Made by a program: the position numbers and the translations under genes. The notes below the pieces were generated by a model. That model had not been told where the DNA came from. It ran no database searches and worked only from the letters and a program-made list of their open reading frames with translations. From an uncultured Megasphaera sp. (GTDB lineage: Bacteria; Bacillota; Negativicutes; Veillonellales; Megasphaeraceae), in the NCBI GenBank assembly GCA_934202965.1, contig CAKPYN010000006.1, forward strand, positions 40,566 to 104,565: 64,000 nt of DNA, written 5' to 3'. Below, in pieces: positions 8,382 to 17,480 of this stretch; within the stretch, counting starts at the first letter, position 1; each line of letters opens with the position of its first letter.

Positions 8382-8585
8382 TGAAATTTTACATTTTGCT
8401 TACGTTGCAGAGATATCCTATTTACCATTTCTTTACGAAATTCCTATTACCATCAAGACAACCTATCCATAGGACGTTAAATGATACGCCGCACCCCAGT
8501 GATTTTATGCGGAACAACTTATCTTTTCGTCTATATATGGTATAATAAAAATCACTGTATTCGTATCATAGAAAGGAGTTTGGGT

Positions 8586-9482
8586 ATGAAATATCGCTTT
8601 ATGCTTTTGTTAACTGCGTTAATATGGGGATGCGCTTTTGTCGCACAACGCACCATTGCGAACATTATGGGGCCTTTTTCATTCAATGCCCTGCGTTTTT
8701 TTGTCAGTTCCATTGCGTTAATTCCTTTAGTATTTCTGTTAAACCATGACACGTCTACTGCGCAGAAACAACACATGAAAAAACCTTCTTTTTTTCTTAT
8801 TTGCACAGCCATTGGCTTTTTCTTATTTGCCGGCTCTGCCTTTCAGCAAATCGGTCTGATATACACAACGGCCGGTAAGGCCAGCTTTATTACGTCCTTA
8901 TATATTATTGCCGTGCCACTGCTTGGATTATTCTTAAAAAACGCACTACGTATGTCTCACCTAATCGGCTGCCTGATTGCCGTTATTGGCCTGTATCTGC
9001 TAACGTTCCACGATACAGGCACAGCCGTCAATATGGGTGATATATTTGAACTTATCGGCGTTTTTTTCTGGAGCTGTCACATATTATGTATTGGCCGTTT
9101 TGCTTCTGATTTTCCTGGTGTCATCTTATCCTTTGGGCAATTTATAGCTTGTACGTTTTTCAATGGCATGGCTATGCTGATCTGCGGCGAAACGCTGACT
9201 TGGCCGATGATAACAGCTTCTGCCATTGCGATTTTGTACTGCGGCATTTTTTCCAGTAGTGTGGGCTATACGCTGCAGATTATCGCACAAAAACATGTTC
9301 CGCCAACAGAAACCTCTTTACTTTGCAGTTTCGAAATGATTTTTGGGGCCTTAGCCGGCATTCTCTTATTAGGGGAATGGATGTCTTTGCGGGAAGGCAT
9401 TGGCTGCGTATTTATGGCTGTCGGTATTTTTGCTGCCCAGCTGCCTAGCCGAGAGCTGATTCATTTTTCAAAATCCTGCTAA
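8586..9482 (+). CDS. EamA/DMT family transporter
   Basis: A 298-residue inner-membrane protein of the drug/metabolite transporter superfamily, with two EamA repeats of about five membrane spans each. The N-terminal ALIWGCAFVAQ and the C-terminal CSFEMIFGALAGILLLGE are typical family blocks. The ATG at 8586 is preceded by AAGGAG. An upstream in-frame ATG at 8481 precedes the likely promoter -10 (TATAAT at 8541-8546) and is rejected. The substrate cannot be predicted; relatives export metabolites or amino acids. Confidence 0.88.
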   Translation: MKYRFMLLLTALIWGCAFVAQRTIANIMGPFSFNALRFFVSSIALIPLVFLLNHDTSTAQKQHMKKPSFFLICTAIGFFLFAGSAFQQIGLIYTTAGKASFITSLYIIAVPLLGLFLKNALRMSHLIGCLIAVIGLYLLTFHDTGTAVNMGDIFELIGVFFWSCHILCIGRFASDFPGVILSFGQFIACTFFNGMAMLICGETLTWPMITASAIAILYCGIFSSSVGYTLQIIAQKHVPPTETSLLCSFEMIFGALAGILLLGEWMSLREGIGCVFMAVGIFAAQLPSRELIHFSKSC

Positions 9483-9501
9483 TTTTCTATCGTATGGCAT
9501 C

Positions 9502-9538
9502 AAAAAAACTGTCTTTCCATAGAAAAGACAGTTTTTTT
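9502..9538. terminator. Bidirectional terminator
   Basis: AAAAAAACTGTCTTT and AAAGACAGTTTTTTT form a stem with A and T runs on both sides. It serves the plus-strand EamA gene and the minus-strand transketolase genes, which converge here. Confidence 0.88.
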
Positions 9539-9542
9539 GATA

Positions 9543-10478
9543 TTACTTTCTTTTTAAGACATTTCGTACAGCTTGTACAATAGAAGATTCCCCTAATCCA
9601 TAGGCCTCCATCAAATCATCCGGTAGTCCAGATTCACCAAATGTATCTTGAATGCCTACGAGTTCTACTGGGACACAGCAATGCTGTGACAAAACTTCAC
9701 AAACTGCGCTGCCCAGGCCGCCAATACACTGATGTTCTTCACAAACCACAACGGCCTTTGTCTTGGCAGCACTATGTATGATTGTTTCTGTATCCAGCGG
9801 TTTGACAGTATGTACGTTGATAACTTCAGCACGAATATTTTCCTGCTGCAGCGTTTGCGCCGCCTGTAATGCTTGATATACCATCATGCCGTTGGCAAAG
9901 ATGGTAACATCCTGCCCAGCTTTAAATACGGCAGCTTTTCCTAAGATAAACGGCGTATCTTCTGTCGTTACGACAGGCGCCGGATTGCGGCCAAACCGAA
10001 CATACGATGGTCCAGTTTTTTCATATACTGCCATCGTCGCTTTATATGTTTCATGCCAATCGCAGGGAACGATAACTGTCATATTGGGAATGACGCGCAT
10101 AAGAGCTACATCTTCCAATGCCTGATGCGTTGCGCCATCGGGTCCTACAGAAATACCGGCATGAGCACCCCCCAATTTAACATTAAGGTTATTATAACAG
10201 ACCGTATTGCGAATCTGTCCCCATGCCCGTCCTGTCAAAAAGACGCCATATGTCGAAATAAAAGGAACAAATCCAGTCAGTGACATACCTGCTGCCGTAC
10301 CTACTAAATCCTGTTCAGAAATCCCTACATTGACATATCTGTCTGGATATTTTTGCCGCACCCAATCGGTACGCGTTGATTTAGCTACGTCCGCATCTAA
10401 AACGACAACATCGTCATGAAGACGACACAATTCCAACAAGGCTTTGCCGTAACCGTTACGCATCGGTACTCGACTCAT
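9543..10478 (-). CDS. Transketolase C-terminal subunit
   Basis: Second half of a split transketolase (311 residues), carrying the pyrimidine-binding and C-terminal transketolase domains. Together with the N-terminal subunit it would transfer two-carbon units in the non-oxidative pentose phosphate pathway using thiamine diphosphate. Visible blocks include VNVGISEQDLVGTAAGM, with the thiamine-activating glutamate, and GPDGATHQALEDVALMR. The ATG at 10478 overlaps the preceding gene's stop (ATGA) and has GGAGG upstream; a start 24 codons earlier is rejected. A split 1-deoxyxylulose 5-phosphate synthase is excluded by length and motifs. Confidence 0.92.
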   Translation of the reverse strand: MSRVPMRNGYGKALLELCRLHDDVVVLDADVAKSTRTDWVRQKYPDRYVNVGISEQDLVGTAAGMSLTGFVPFISTYGVFLTGRAWGQIRNTVCYNNLNVKLGGAHAGISVGPDGATHQALEDVALMRVIPNMTVIVPCDWHETYKATMAVYEKTGPSYVRFGRNPAPVVTTEDTPFILGKAAVFKAGQDVTIFANGMMVYQALQAAQTLQQENIRAEVINVHTVKPLDTETIIHSAAKTKAVVVCEEHQCIGGLGSAVCEVLSQHCCVPVELVGIQDTFGESGLPDDLMEAYGLGESSIVQAVRNVLKRK

Positions 10479-11299
10479 TGGGGCACCTCCTGAGATAATT
10501 CTTTCATAGCCGTCTGATATTGTTCTGTATTGGGAGCAGTACCATGCCATTCTGCTTGATTTTCCATATACGATACGCCCTTGCCTTTTATCGTATGCGC
10601 CAATACAACGGTCGGTTTGCTGCGATATTGCTTAGCTTCTTTCAATGTATGATACAACTTGTCTATATCATGACCATCTGTTTCCAAGACATGCCAACCA
10701 AAACTTTGCCACTTCGCTGCCATAGGCTGCATCTTTTTGATGCCATTCAACGCATCTACTAATTGCATGCCATTGCAGTCTACAATAAGACAAACGTGGT
10801 CTAAATGGTGTTGAGCCGCAAACGCTGCTGCTTCCCAAATCTGCCCTTCTTGCTGTTCCCCGTCGCCAATCAAGCAAAATACATGCGGCATTTCCTGTCG
10901 TCGCTGCAATGCAAAAGCAATCCCATTAGCAATGGATAACCCTTGTCCCAATGAGCCTACAGCACAGTCCAAACAAGGTAATTTTTCCATATTTGGATGT
11001 CCCTGCAGCGGGCTTCCCAGCTTCCGCAGCGTATCCAGCAAGGATACCGGGAAAAAACCTTTATGTGCCAACACACTATAATATGCCGGGGCTGCATGCC
11101 CTTTGGATAAAATAAACCGATCTCGCCGTGGATTTTTAGGATCTTTGGGAAAACAGTGCAACAAATCGGTAAAATATAACGTTACCAGTATTTCGACAAC
11201 TGACAAAGAACTGCCAGGATGTCCGGAACCTGCTAAATAAATAGCCTGTACAGTTTCTCTGCGTATTTGCCTGCATAACTGTTGAAGCTGATTTGTCAT
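10475..11299 (-). CDS. Transketolase N-terminal subunit
   Basis: First half of the split transketolase (274 residues), binding the diphosphate of thiamine diphosphate. GHPGSSLS near the N-terminus, SKGHAAPAYYS, GSLGQGLSIANG and CLIGDGEQQEGQIWEA (the GDG...motif binding ThDP and magnesium) are in the expected order. A GGAGG motif precedes both a TTG (11302) and the ATG (11299); the ATG is preferred. It overlaps the C-terminal subunit gene by four bases. A terminator-like hairpin lies in its leader. Confidence 0.92.
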   Translation of the reverse strand: MTNQLQQLCRQIRRETVQAIYLAGSGHPGSSLSVVEILVTLYFTDLLHCFPKDPKNPRRDRFILSKGHAAPAYYSVLAHKGFFPVSLLDTLRKLGSPLQGHPNMEKLPCLDCAVGSLGQGLSIANGIAFALQRRQEMPHVFCLIGDGEQQEGQIWEAAAFAAQHHLDHVCLIVDCNGMQLVDALNGIKKMQPMAAKWQSFGWHVLETDGHDIDKLYHTLKEAKQYRSKPTVVLAHTIKGKGVSYMENQAEWHGTAPNTEQYQTAMKELSQEVPQ

Positions 11300-11356
11300 C
11301 AATACGCGCCTCCTATAGCGAAGATTGGTCTATACTCGCTATTTATAGGTATCACA

Positions 11357-11404
11357 TAAAAAACGCACCGTATCAATCATAGCCCGCCCCTGATACGAAT
11401 GCGT
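11357..11404 (-). terminator. Leader terminator upstream of transketolase genes
   Basis: On the minus strand ACGCATTCGTATCA pairs with TGATACGGTGCGT around a 15-base loop, followed by TTTTTT. It lies about 50 bases after the predicted transcription start and about 60 bases before the first transketolase gene, inside the leader. A smaller upstream hairpin (AGACATT/AATGTCT, about 11427-11452) precedes it. The arrangement is that of an attenuator; no known riboswitch or T-box motif is visible. Confidence 0.75.
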
Positions 11405-11459
11405 TTTTTGCGAACACTGCGAAGACATTATCTTTATAAAAAATGTCTTTGTTATTATT

Positions 11460-11488
11460 ATAATACAATGATTATACACGTAAGTCAA
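11460..11488 (-). promoter_or_regulatory. Promoter of the transketolase operon
   Basis: Minus-strand -35 TTGACT (11483-11488), 17-base spacer, -10 TATTAT (11460-11465). The leader to the first ATG would be about 150 bases and contains the terminator at 11357-11404. Confidence 0.75.
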
Positions 11489-11542
11489 TCAGCATATGCC
11501 AATGCCGTATATTTACATACCTATAACTCATAAAAGAACATA

Positions 11543-11583
11543 TAAAAAACATGATGCGACACGCCATCGTATCGTATCATGTT
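11543..11583 (-). terminator. Terminator of the first aminotransferase
   Basis: ACATGAT and ATCATGT close a stem with A and T runs on both sides, just beyond the stop of the aminotransferase at 11607. Confidence 0.8.
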
Positions 11584-11606
11584 TTTTATCATGCAATCTA
11601 TCTGCA

Positions 11607-12803
11607 TTATTGTTTATATGCTGCCATTTCTTCTTTTAAAACATCTGCCAGTCGTTTAATGCCTTCAACAATTCGTTCTTCTGGCATATTGGAATAATTG
11701 AGCCGGAAATGGTTCGCATTGCCGCCATTCGGATAAAATGGACCGCCTGGAACGTATGCCACATCTTTGGCTAATACTTTTGGCATAATTTCTTTGGCAT
11801 CCATGCCTTCCGGCAGCGTAACCCATGTAAATAGGCCGCCTTCTGGATAGGTAAATGTAATTTCTTTAGGAAATTCTTCTTTCATCGTCTGGCACATTAA
11901 ATCCCGCCGCGTTTTATACAAGGCTTTAATTTTTTCTACATGTTTATCCAAATCATACATATCAATATAATATGACGTCTGGCGTTGTGCAAATGATGAA
12001 GACTGTAAGTCCACAGCTTGTTTTAATTTTACAATTTTATCGATAATTTCCGGGTTTGCAACCATCCAAGCGATGCGAAGACCGGGCATAAAAATTTTAG
12101 AGAATGAGCCTAAAAATACAATATTGCCTTTGGTATCCATGGATTTTAAAGACGGTACTTTTTCACCATCATAGCGCAGTTCACCATAGGGATCGTCTTC
12201 TAGTACAGGGAAATCATACTGATTAATAATGTCCATAAATTGTTTGCGCCGTTCTAAGGGCCAGGTAATCCCTGTCGGATTTTGGAATTCTGGAATTACA
12301 TACATCATGCGTACACGCGGGCCATATTGATCCAACAATTTTTCCAGTTCTTCCGGAATAATCCCTTTTTCATCTGTCGGTACTTCAACAAATTGTGGTC
12401 CACACAATTTAAATGCATTAATAGCTCCCAAATACGTCGGACTTTCTACTAATACAACATCATCTTTATTCAAAAAAATCTGCGCCAATAATGACAATCC
12501 CTGCTGCGAACCAGAGGTAATCATTACTTCATCAGCTGAGCAATCTACCATAAACGCTTGTTTCATTCGCTTAGTAATTTTTTCGCGAAGCGGCAGATAG
12601 CCTTCCGTCGTACCATACTGTACAGCCTGTTTTCCTTCTTTCGTTAAGACTTCGTCGTCTACTTTTTTCAATTCTTCCGTAGGAAATAGTTCCGGTGCCG
12701 GTAATCCGCCAGCAAAGGAAATAACTTGCGGCATGGTTGTTAATTTCAATAATTCACGGATTTCAGAAGCTTTAAGGTCCATCGCAAGGTCTGAAAATTT
12801 CAT
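11607..12803 (-). CDS. PLP-dependent aminotransferase, fold type I (LysN-like), copy 1
   Basis: A 398-residue cytosolic aminotransferase of the class I/II family. It resembles 2-aminoadipate, branched-chain or aromatic aminotransferases of the MocR-like C-terminal type, but without a DNA-binding domain. FAGGLPAPELFP at the N-terminus, TSGSQQGLSLL, PEFQNPTGI and LEDDPYGELRY are substrate/cofactor blocks. The PLP lysine is in GSFSKIFMPG, followed by the phosphate-binding arginine in LRIAW. The ATG at 12803 is preceded by AGGAG. It has its own promoter and terminator and is a close paralogue of the gene at 12970. The exact substrate is not predictable. Confidence 0.92.
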   Translation of the reverse strand: MKFSDLAMDLKASEIRELLKLTTMPQVISFAGGLPAPELFPTEELKKVDDEVLTKEGKQAVQYGTTEGYLPLREKITKRMKQAFMVDCSADEVMITSGSQQGLSLLAQIFLNKDDVVLVESPTYLGAINAFKLCGPQFVEVPTDEKGIIPEELEKLLDQYGPRVRMMYVIPEFQNPTGITWPLERRKQFMDIINQYDFPVLEDDPYGELRYDGEKVPSLKSMDTKGNIVFLGSFSKIFMPGLRIAWMVANPEIIDKIVKLKQAVDLQSSSFAQRQTSYYIDMYDLDKHVEKIKALYKTRRDLMCQTMKEEFPKEITFTYPEGGLFTWVTLPEGMDAKEIMPKVLAKDVAYVPGGPFYPNGGNANHFRLNYSNMPEERIVEGIKRLADVLKEEMAAYKQ

Positions 12804-12858
12804 TACCAATCACTCCTTTGGTTTTTCTAAAAAAACGTTTTACGTTACTGTTATAGTT

Positions 12859-12887
12859 ATTATAGCATTTTAATGAATTTTTATCAA
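12859..12887 (-). promoter_or_regulatory. Promoter of aminotransferase copy 1
   Basis: Minus-strand -35 TTGATA (12882-12887), 17-base spacer, perfect -10 TATAAT (12859-12864), about 55 bases upstream of the start codon. Confidence 0.75.
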
Positions 12888-12917
12888 TTGTATTTTTACT
12901 TTTTATCATAATACTAA

Positions 12918-12955
12918 TTAAAAAAAATTCAGACATGCAATATAACATGTCTGAA
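12918..12955 (-). terminator. Terminator of aminotransferase copy 2
   Basis: TTCAGACATG and CATGTCTGAA form a perfect 10-bp stem with an 8-base loop, followed on the minus strand by a T run. Confidence 0.88.
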
Positions 12956-12969
12956 CTCTAAAAACGTTA

Positions 12970-14166
12970 TTATTTTAATTTAGCCATTTCTTCTTTCAAT
13001 ACATCAGCCAAACGTTTAATACCTTCTACGATACGTTCTTCCGGCATATTGGAATAGTTAAGACGGAAATGGTTCGCATGACCGCCATTCGGATAAAATG
13101 CGCTGCCCGGTACATATGCAACTTTCTTCGCAATAACCTTTGGCATCATTTCTTTGGCATCCATACCTTCCGGCAACGTTACCCATGTAAATAAACCGCC
13201 TTCCGGATAGGTGAATGTAACTCCTTCAGGGAAATATTTTTTCATGGAATCATACATCAATGTACGGCGTTTACCGTATAAATTGCGGATTTCCTGCACA
13301 TGCGCATCCAAATCGAACATATCGATATAATAGGAAACCTGACGCTGTGCAAACGAAGAAGACTGTAAGTCAACAGTTTGTTTCAGCATAACAGCTTTTT
13401 CCAAAACTTCCGGTGCTGCAACCATCCAGCCAAGACGAAGGCCAGGCATCAAAATCTTGGAGAAGGAACCGAAGAAAATAACATTGCCTTTTTTGTCTAA
13501 CGATTTCAATGTCGGTAACGATTTGCCTTCATAACGAAGTTCACCGTATGGATCGTCTTCAATAACTGGAATGTCATGCTGATTAACAATATCCATGAAT
13601 GCTTCACGGCGTTCCATCGGCCATGTAATACCGGATGGATTCTGGAAATCAGGAATAACATACATTAAGCGAATACGATTACCGTATTTTGCAATAATTT
13701 TATCTAATTCTTCTGGGATCATACCTTTGTCATCGGTCGGAACTTCGACAAACTGTGGGAATTTTACATTAAATGCTGTCGTAGCACCCATGTATGTCGG
13801 GCTTTCTACCAACACAATATCATCTTTATTTAAAAAGATATTGCCGAGCAGCGATAAACCTTGCTGAGAACCAGCCGTAATAATGATATCTTCATAGCTA
13901 CAGTCCGTTTGGAATGCAGATTTCATACGTTCAGCAATATGTTTACGAAGCGGCACATATCCTTCTGTTGTGCTGTACTGAAGAGCTTGCCGACCTTCTT
14001 TTTCCAAAATTGCCACATCGACTTTTTTCATATCTTCCACCGGGAACAGTTCCGGAGCAGGCAAACCGCCGGCAAACGAAATAATTTCCGGGTTTTCTGT
14101 AACTTTTAAAATTTCACGAATGTCAGATGCGTGTAAACTATTTGCTACTTCTGAAAACTTTACCAT
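12970..14166 (-). CDS. PLP-dependent aminotransferase, fold type I (LysN-like), copy 2
   Basis: This is a 398-residue paralogue of the neighbouring aminotransferase. It has the same length and the same motif order (FAGGLPAPELFP, TAGSQQGLSLL, PDFQNPSGI, IEDDPYGELRY, PLP lysine in GSFSKILMPG) and an almost identical C-terminus. The ATG at 14166 is chosen over one 16 codons upstream because AGGAG precedes it. Substitutions cluster on the N-terminal third and the surface, which suggests a tandem duplication with possible substrate divergence. A TATACT -10 is visible at 14249-14254. The terminator between the two genes means they are separate transcription units. Confidence 0.92.
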   Translation of the reverse strand: MVKFSEVANSLHASDIREILKVTENPEIISFAGGLPAPELFPVEDMKKVDVAILEKEGRQALQYSTTEGYVPLRKHIAERMKSAFQTDCSYEDIIITAGSQQGLSLLGNIFLNKDDIVLVESPTYMGATTAFNVKFPQFVEVPTDDKGMIPEELDKIIAKYGNRIRLMYVIPDFQNPSGITWPMERREAFMDIVNQHDIPVIEDDPYGELRYEGKSLPTLKSLDKKGNVIFFGSFSKILMPGLRLGWMVAAPEVLEKAVMLKQTVDLQSSSFAQRQVSYYIDMFDLDAHVQEIRNLYGKRRTLMYDSMKKYFPEGVTFTYPEGGLFTWVTLPEGMDAKEMMPKVIAKKVAYVPGSAFYPNGGHANHFRLNYSNMPEERIVEGIKRLADVLKEEMAKLK

Positions 14167-14288
14167 AAAAATATCACTCCTATTCTTTTTCTCTTCTTTT
14201 ATGGCTCTATCCAATATAACTCATGCAACATGTATTGGAGTGCTTTTAAGTATACCACATTTTTTATATATGTGCTACAAATTTTACC

Positions 14289-14338
14289 AAAAAAAATAAA
14301 AAAACATTGCAGATATATTATTTTTTCTGCAATGTTTT
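14289..14338 (-). terminator. Terminator of the rimP-ribF operon
   Basis: AAAACATTGCAGA pairs with TCTGCAATGTTTT, immediately after the ribF stop, followed on the minus strand by TTTATTTTTTT. It closes the large transcription/translation operon. Confidence 0.88.
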
Positions 14339-14341
14339 AAG

Positions 14342-15277
14342 TTAATCGTTTACGTTTATAAAAAATTTCTGTGCTGCTTCTTTATCCTGCTGCATTTGGC
14401 AGACTAATTCTTCTGCCGATGCAAATACCATTTCACCGCGAAGACGTTTCCTAAAACGTAAGTTGACCGTTTTTCCATATAAATTTTCCTGACAGTTTAA
14501 TACATGCGTTTCAATTCGTCTGTACTGATGGGTAAAGGTCGGATTACTGCCAATATTGGTGATACTGGGATGACATATGCCATTCCAAGCCAGTTCCGTA
14601 ATATATACTCCATCAGCCGGTACAGCCATTTTTACGGGAATCAGCATATTCGCCGTAGGAAATCCAATCGTGCGCCCGCGATGATCTCCCTGCACAACTT
14701 CTCCGGTTAAGGTAAACGGCCTGCCCAATAAACTTTCAGCCGTCTCCATATGCCCCATATGAACCAGTCTTCGAATGACCGTACTGCTAATTGGCGTACT
14801 CCTTCCCGGCCGTTCTAATAATGTCAAGGCCAAAACAGGTATATTATACGCTGCCATAAATTGTTTTAGCGTATCCGTATTACCAGCTGCTTTTGCGCCA
14901 TACGTAAAATTAGAACCGACAACAATTGCCGACGGATGGATATACGTTAACAACTGCTGACAAAATGATTCTGGCGATTCTTTGAGTAAATGCTGCGTCA
15001 TGGGCAGCAGTACGAGCCCATCAATTCCTACTGCCGCAATGTATTGTTCTTTTTGTTTCACTGTAGCCAGTCGTGCCGGTTCTTTATCCGGACAAAGAAC
15101 GGACAAGGGATGGGCGCCAAATGTAATCACCATGGCTTTTACGCCTTTTTTAGCAGCCTTTTCTATTGCCGTTTTCATGACCATTTGATGTCCCAAGTGT
15201 ACCCCGTCAAAGGTTCCCAAGGCAACAACCGCGCCGCAGCAATCTGTAATTTCCTGAAATGAATGGAATACTTGCAT
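14342..15277 (-). CDS. ribF: Bifunctional riboflavin kinase/FAD synthetase
   Basis: This 311-residue enzyme phosphorylates riboflavin to FMN and adenylates FMN to FAD. The N-terminal FAD synthetase domain (1-180) has the nucleotidyltransferase motif GTFDGVHLGHQ. The C-terminal riboflavin kinase domain (185-311) has GDHRGRTIGFPTANM and GVYITE. It sits last in the operon after truB, the usual place in Firmicutes. The ATG at 15277 has a GGGTGAGG ribosome site. Confidence 0.95.
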   Translation of the reverse strand: MQVFHSFQEITDCCGAVVALGTFDGVHLGHQMVMKTAIEKAAKKGVKAMVITFGAHPLSVLCPDKEPARLATVKQKEQYIAAVGIDGLVLLPMTQHLLKESPESFCQQLLTYIHPSAIVVGSNFTYGAKAAGNTDTLKQFMAAYNIPVLALTLLERPGRSTPISSTVIRRLVHMGHMETAESLLGRPFTLTGEVVQGDHRGRTIGFPTANMLIPVKMAVPADGVYITELAWNGICHPSITNIGSNPTFTHQYRRIETHVLNCQENLYGKTVNLRFRKRLRGEMVFASAEELVCQMQQDKEAAQKFFINVND

Positions 15278-15288
15278 GATTTATTACC

Positions 15289-16170
15289 TCACCCTATGTC
15301 GGCAAACATTTTATGCGGACGAATCACATGATGTTCTTTATCGAAACGAGCAATACCTGCCAACTTTTTCTCTAGTGTATAGACACGCAATACAGCCTTA
15401 TCTGCCAATCCCTTTCCAGCAAAGGGAACAGGACGTCCCTGCAATAAAAAAGTGCATTGTTTATGATTGCATACGGTTTTGGGTAATTCTTGAATAGCCA
15501 TGTCAGCGGGTTGTACATAGGCGACCGGATTAGCCTCAATTTCTTCCAGCGTAGCCGCCTCAGCAATATCAAATAACCCCGCCCGTACACGCACCAAATA
15601 AGTCATACAGGCGTACGTGCCAAGTGCTTCTCCTATATCGCGAATTAACGAACGAATATATGTCCCTTTCGAACATGTTACAGCTATCACACCTCGACCG
15701 TGATTGTACGACAGTAACTGAATGTCATGAATTGTAACATGCCGTACAGGTAACGTAAACTCCGTATGCTGCCGAGCTAATTTATATGCTTTCACGCCAT
15801 TGACATTAATGGCAGAATACCGTGACGGCGTTTGGCCTATTTCCCCATGAAACGATTGCACAGCCTGTTGTATTTCATCAAACCGAAACGCACGTACCGG
15901 TGCCTGCGCCACGACTTCTCCGGTACTATCTTCTGTATCCGTAGCCAATCCCAGTACAAATTCAGCATGATACGTTTTAACGCTGCTGTCGCCATATTCA
16001 ATCAGTCTGGTTGCCTGTCCTAAGTAAACAGGCAATACACCGGCTGCCAACGGATCCAGAGTACCCGCATGGCCTATTTTTTTCATATTGTATATACGGC
16101 GCAGCTGTCCAATCACATCATGGCTTGACATGCCCGTTGGTTTTATTACATTGACAACTCCATGTATCAT
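15289..16170 (-). CDS. truB: tRNA pseudouridine(55) synthase
   Basis: This 293-residue enzyme forms the universally conserved pseudouridine in the T-loop of tRNAs. The catalytic aspartate lies in GHAGTLDPLAAGVL, and CSKGTYIRSLIRDIG carries the other conserved arginine. The ATG at 16170 overlaps the nrnA stop in ATGA, implying coupling. The reading frame extends 22 codons further upstream into nrnA, but the protein family begins at MIHGVVNVIKPTGM. A short C-terminal PUA-like segment is present. Confidence 0.95.
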   Translation of the reverse strand: MIHGVVNVIKPTGMSSHDVIGQLRRIYNMKKIGHAGTLDPLAAGVLPVYLGQATRLIEYGDSSVKTYHAEFVLGLATDTEDSTGEVVAQAPVRAFRFDEIQQAVQSFHGEIGQTPSRYSAINVNGVKAYKLARQHTEFTLPVRHVTIHDIQLLSYNHGRGVIAVTCSKGTYIRSLIRDIGEALGTYACMTYLVRVRAGLFDIAEAATLEEIEANPVAYVQPADMAIQELPKTVCNHKQCTFLLQGRPVPFAGKGLADKAVLRVYTLEKKLAGIARFDKEHHVIRPHKMFADIG

Positions 16171-17111
16171 ATCGCTTTTAAAATTTCCTTCACTACCATT
16201 TTCTTTGCATCTTCTAACGAAGCGGCTATCGTACATCCCGCAGCCCGGACATGTCCGCCACCGTCAAAACTAGCTGCAATCGCATTGACATCTACTGTTT
16301 TAGAACGCAGGCTAACTCTTGTTTCTGTATCATTCACAAATTTTACAGTAAACGCAACGTCTACGCCTTTAATATTGCGCACATAGTCCATGTAACTGCC
16401 TGTATGCTCACCTGTATACTGCATCAATTCCGGTGTAAAAGCCAATCCTGCGACAGTATTGCCGCCAAACAGTTCAATATGCTGCAATACTTCTGCCAAG
16501 GCCTGCATTTTAGCCAAAGAACGCGCTTCTAGATGTTCAGAAATGCGATTGGGGTGTGCACCGGCATCAACCAACGCACCTGCCATTTGCAGCGTATGGC
16601 CTGTTGTGTTGCTGAACTTAAAGAAACCACAATCTGTAGCAACGGCCAAATACAAGGCATCAGCCCAAGAAGCTTCGATGGGTACATTCCATGTTAAAAA
16701 CAGGAATGTCAAGATTTCACCGGCTGCTGCAAAATCAGGGCGAATATATTCCCAATCAGCAAAATGCTGATTGGAAATATGGTGATCAATATTCAAGATC
16801 TTCCCTTTCGCCAAAGTGGCTGCATTTCCCAACCGGTTCATGTCCGTTGCATCCAATACGACCGTTAGCCAAGATTCGTCTGTCTGAACAGTTTCTGGTT
16901 TTTGAATGACATCATAGTCCTGTAAAAAGTTAAATTTTTCGTCCACGTCGTCGTCCAATACGACAACTACGTCTTTGTTCAGGGAATGAAGCCATCCATA
17001 TAATGCCAGCGTACTGCCAATTGCATCGCCATCGGGACTGACATGCGCAGTAATCATAATATGATCATACTGTTCCAATACGTGACGTATTTCCTGTATT
17101 GAAGAATTCAT
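16167..17111 (-). CDS. nrnA: DHH/DHHA1 phosphoesterase, NrnA
   Basis: This 314-residue nanoRNase/3'-phosphoadenosine-phosphate phosphatase degrades very short RNAs and pAp. The DHH domain has the metal-binding aspartates in HVSPDGDAIGS, DATD and the NIDHHISN motif. The DHHA1 domain ends with the substrate-binding GGGHVRAAG. Position between rbfA and truB is the classic Firmicute arrangement. The ATG at 17111 lies 5 bases after the rbfA stop. Confidence 0.94.
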   Translation of the reverse strand: MNSSIQEIRHVLEQYDHIMITAHVSPDGDAIGSTLALYGWLHSLNKDVVVVLDDDVDEKFNFLQDYDVIQKPETVQTDESWLTVVLDATDMNRLGNAATLAKGKILNIDHHISNQHFADWEYIRPDFAAAGEILTFLFLTWNVPIEASWADALYLAVATDCGFFKFSNTTGHTLQMAGALVDAGAHPNRISEHLEARSLAKMQALAEVLQHIELFGGNTVAGLAFTPELMQYTGEHTGSYMDYVRNIKGVDVAFTVKFVNDTETRVSLRSKTVDVNAIAASFDGGGHVRAAGCTIAASLEDAKKMVVKEILKAI

Positions 17112-17116
17112 ACGTT

Positions 17117-17464
17117 TTAACCCTTCTTTTCAATGTCACGAAGAATTTTATCAATTTTCATGCCATAATCCAATGACGTATCTTCCTTAAATTCAATGGT
17201 CGGTGAATAGCGAATCCCCAATCGCCGGCCTACTTCTGTGCGAATATAGCCTGTTGCATTTTTTAACGCCTTCATCGTATTTTGCTTTTCTTCCGTTTTT
17301 CCGAAAAGGCTTACATATACAGTCGCTTCCCGCAAATCACCGGTAATCCGCGCATCTGTAACTGTCACAAAACCAAGGCGGGGATCTTTCAATTCACGAA
17401 GCAGGATATTGGATACTTCCTGCTTAATGAATTCTTGTATTTTACGAACTCGTAATTCTCCCAT
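17117..17464 (-). CDS. rbfA: Ribosome-binding factor A
   Basis: RbfA assists late maturation of the 30S subunit and 16S rRNA 5' processing. At 115 residues it is a single KH-type domain of normal length, with LKDPRLGFVTVTDARIT and the ATVYVSLFG strand. It lies 16 bases downstream of infB with a GAGGATAA ribosome site. Confidence 0.94.
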   Translation of the reverse strand: MGELRVRKIQEFIKQEVSNILLRELKDPRLGFVTVTDARITGDLREATVYVSLFGKTEEKQNTMKALKNATGYIRTEVGRRLGIRYSPTIEFKEDTSLDYGMKIDKILRDIEKKG

Positions 17465-17480
17465 AATGTTTTATCCTCAC

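Noticed and set aside
8481..8585. Longer N-terminus for the plus-strand EamA transporter
   Set aside because: It begins before the likely -10 box and has no ribosome site, whereas ATG 8586 follows AAGGAG.
11357..11404. T-box or known riboswitch in the transketolase leader
   Set aside because: No T-box AGGGTGGNACCGCG-like element, specifier loop, or purine, TPP, SAM or glycine core is visible; only the terminator stands out.
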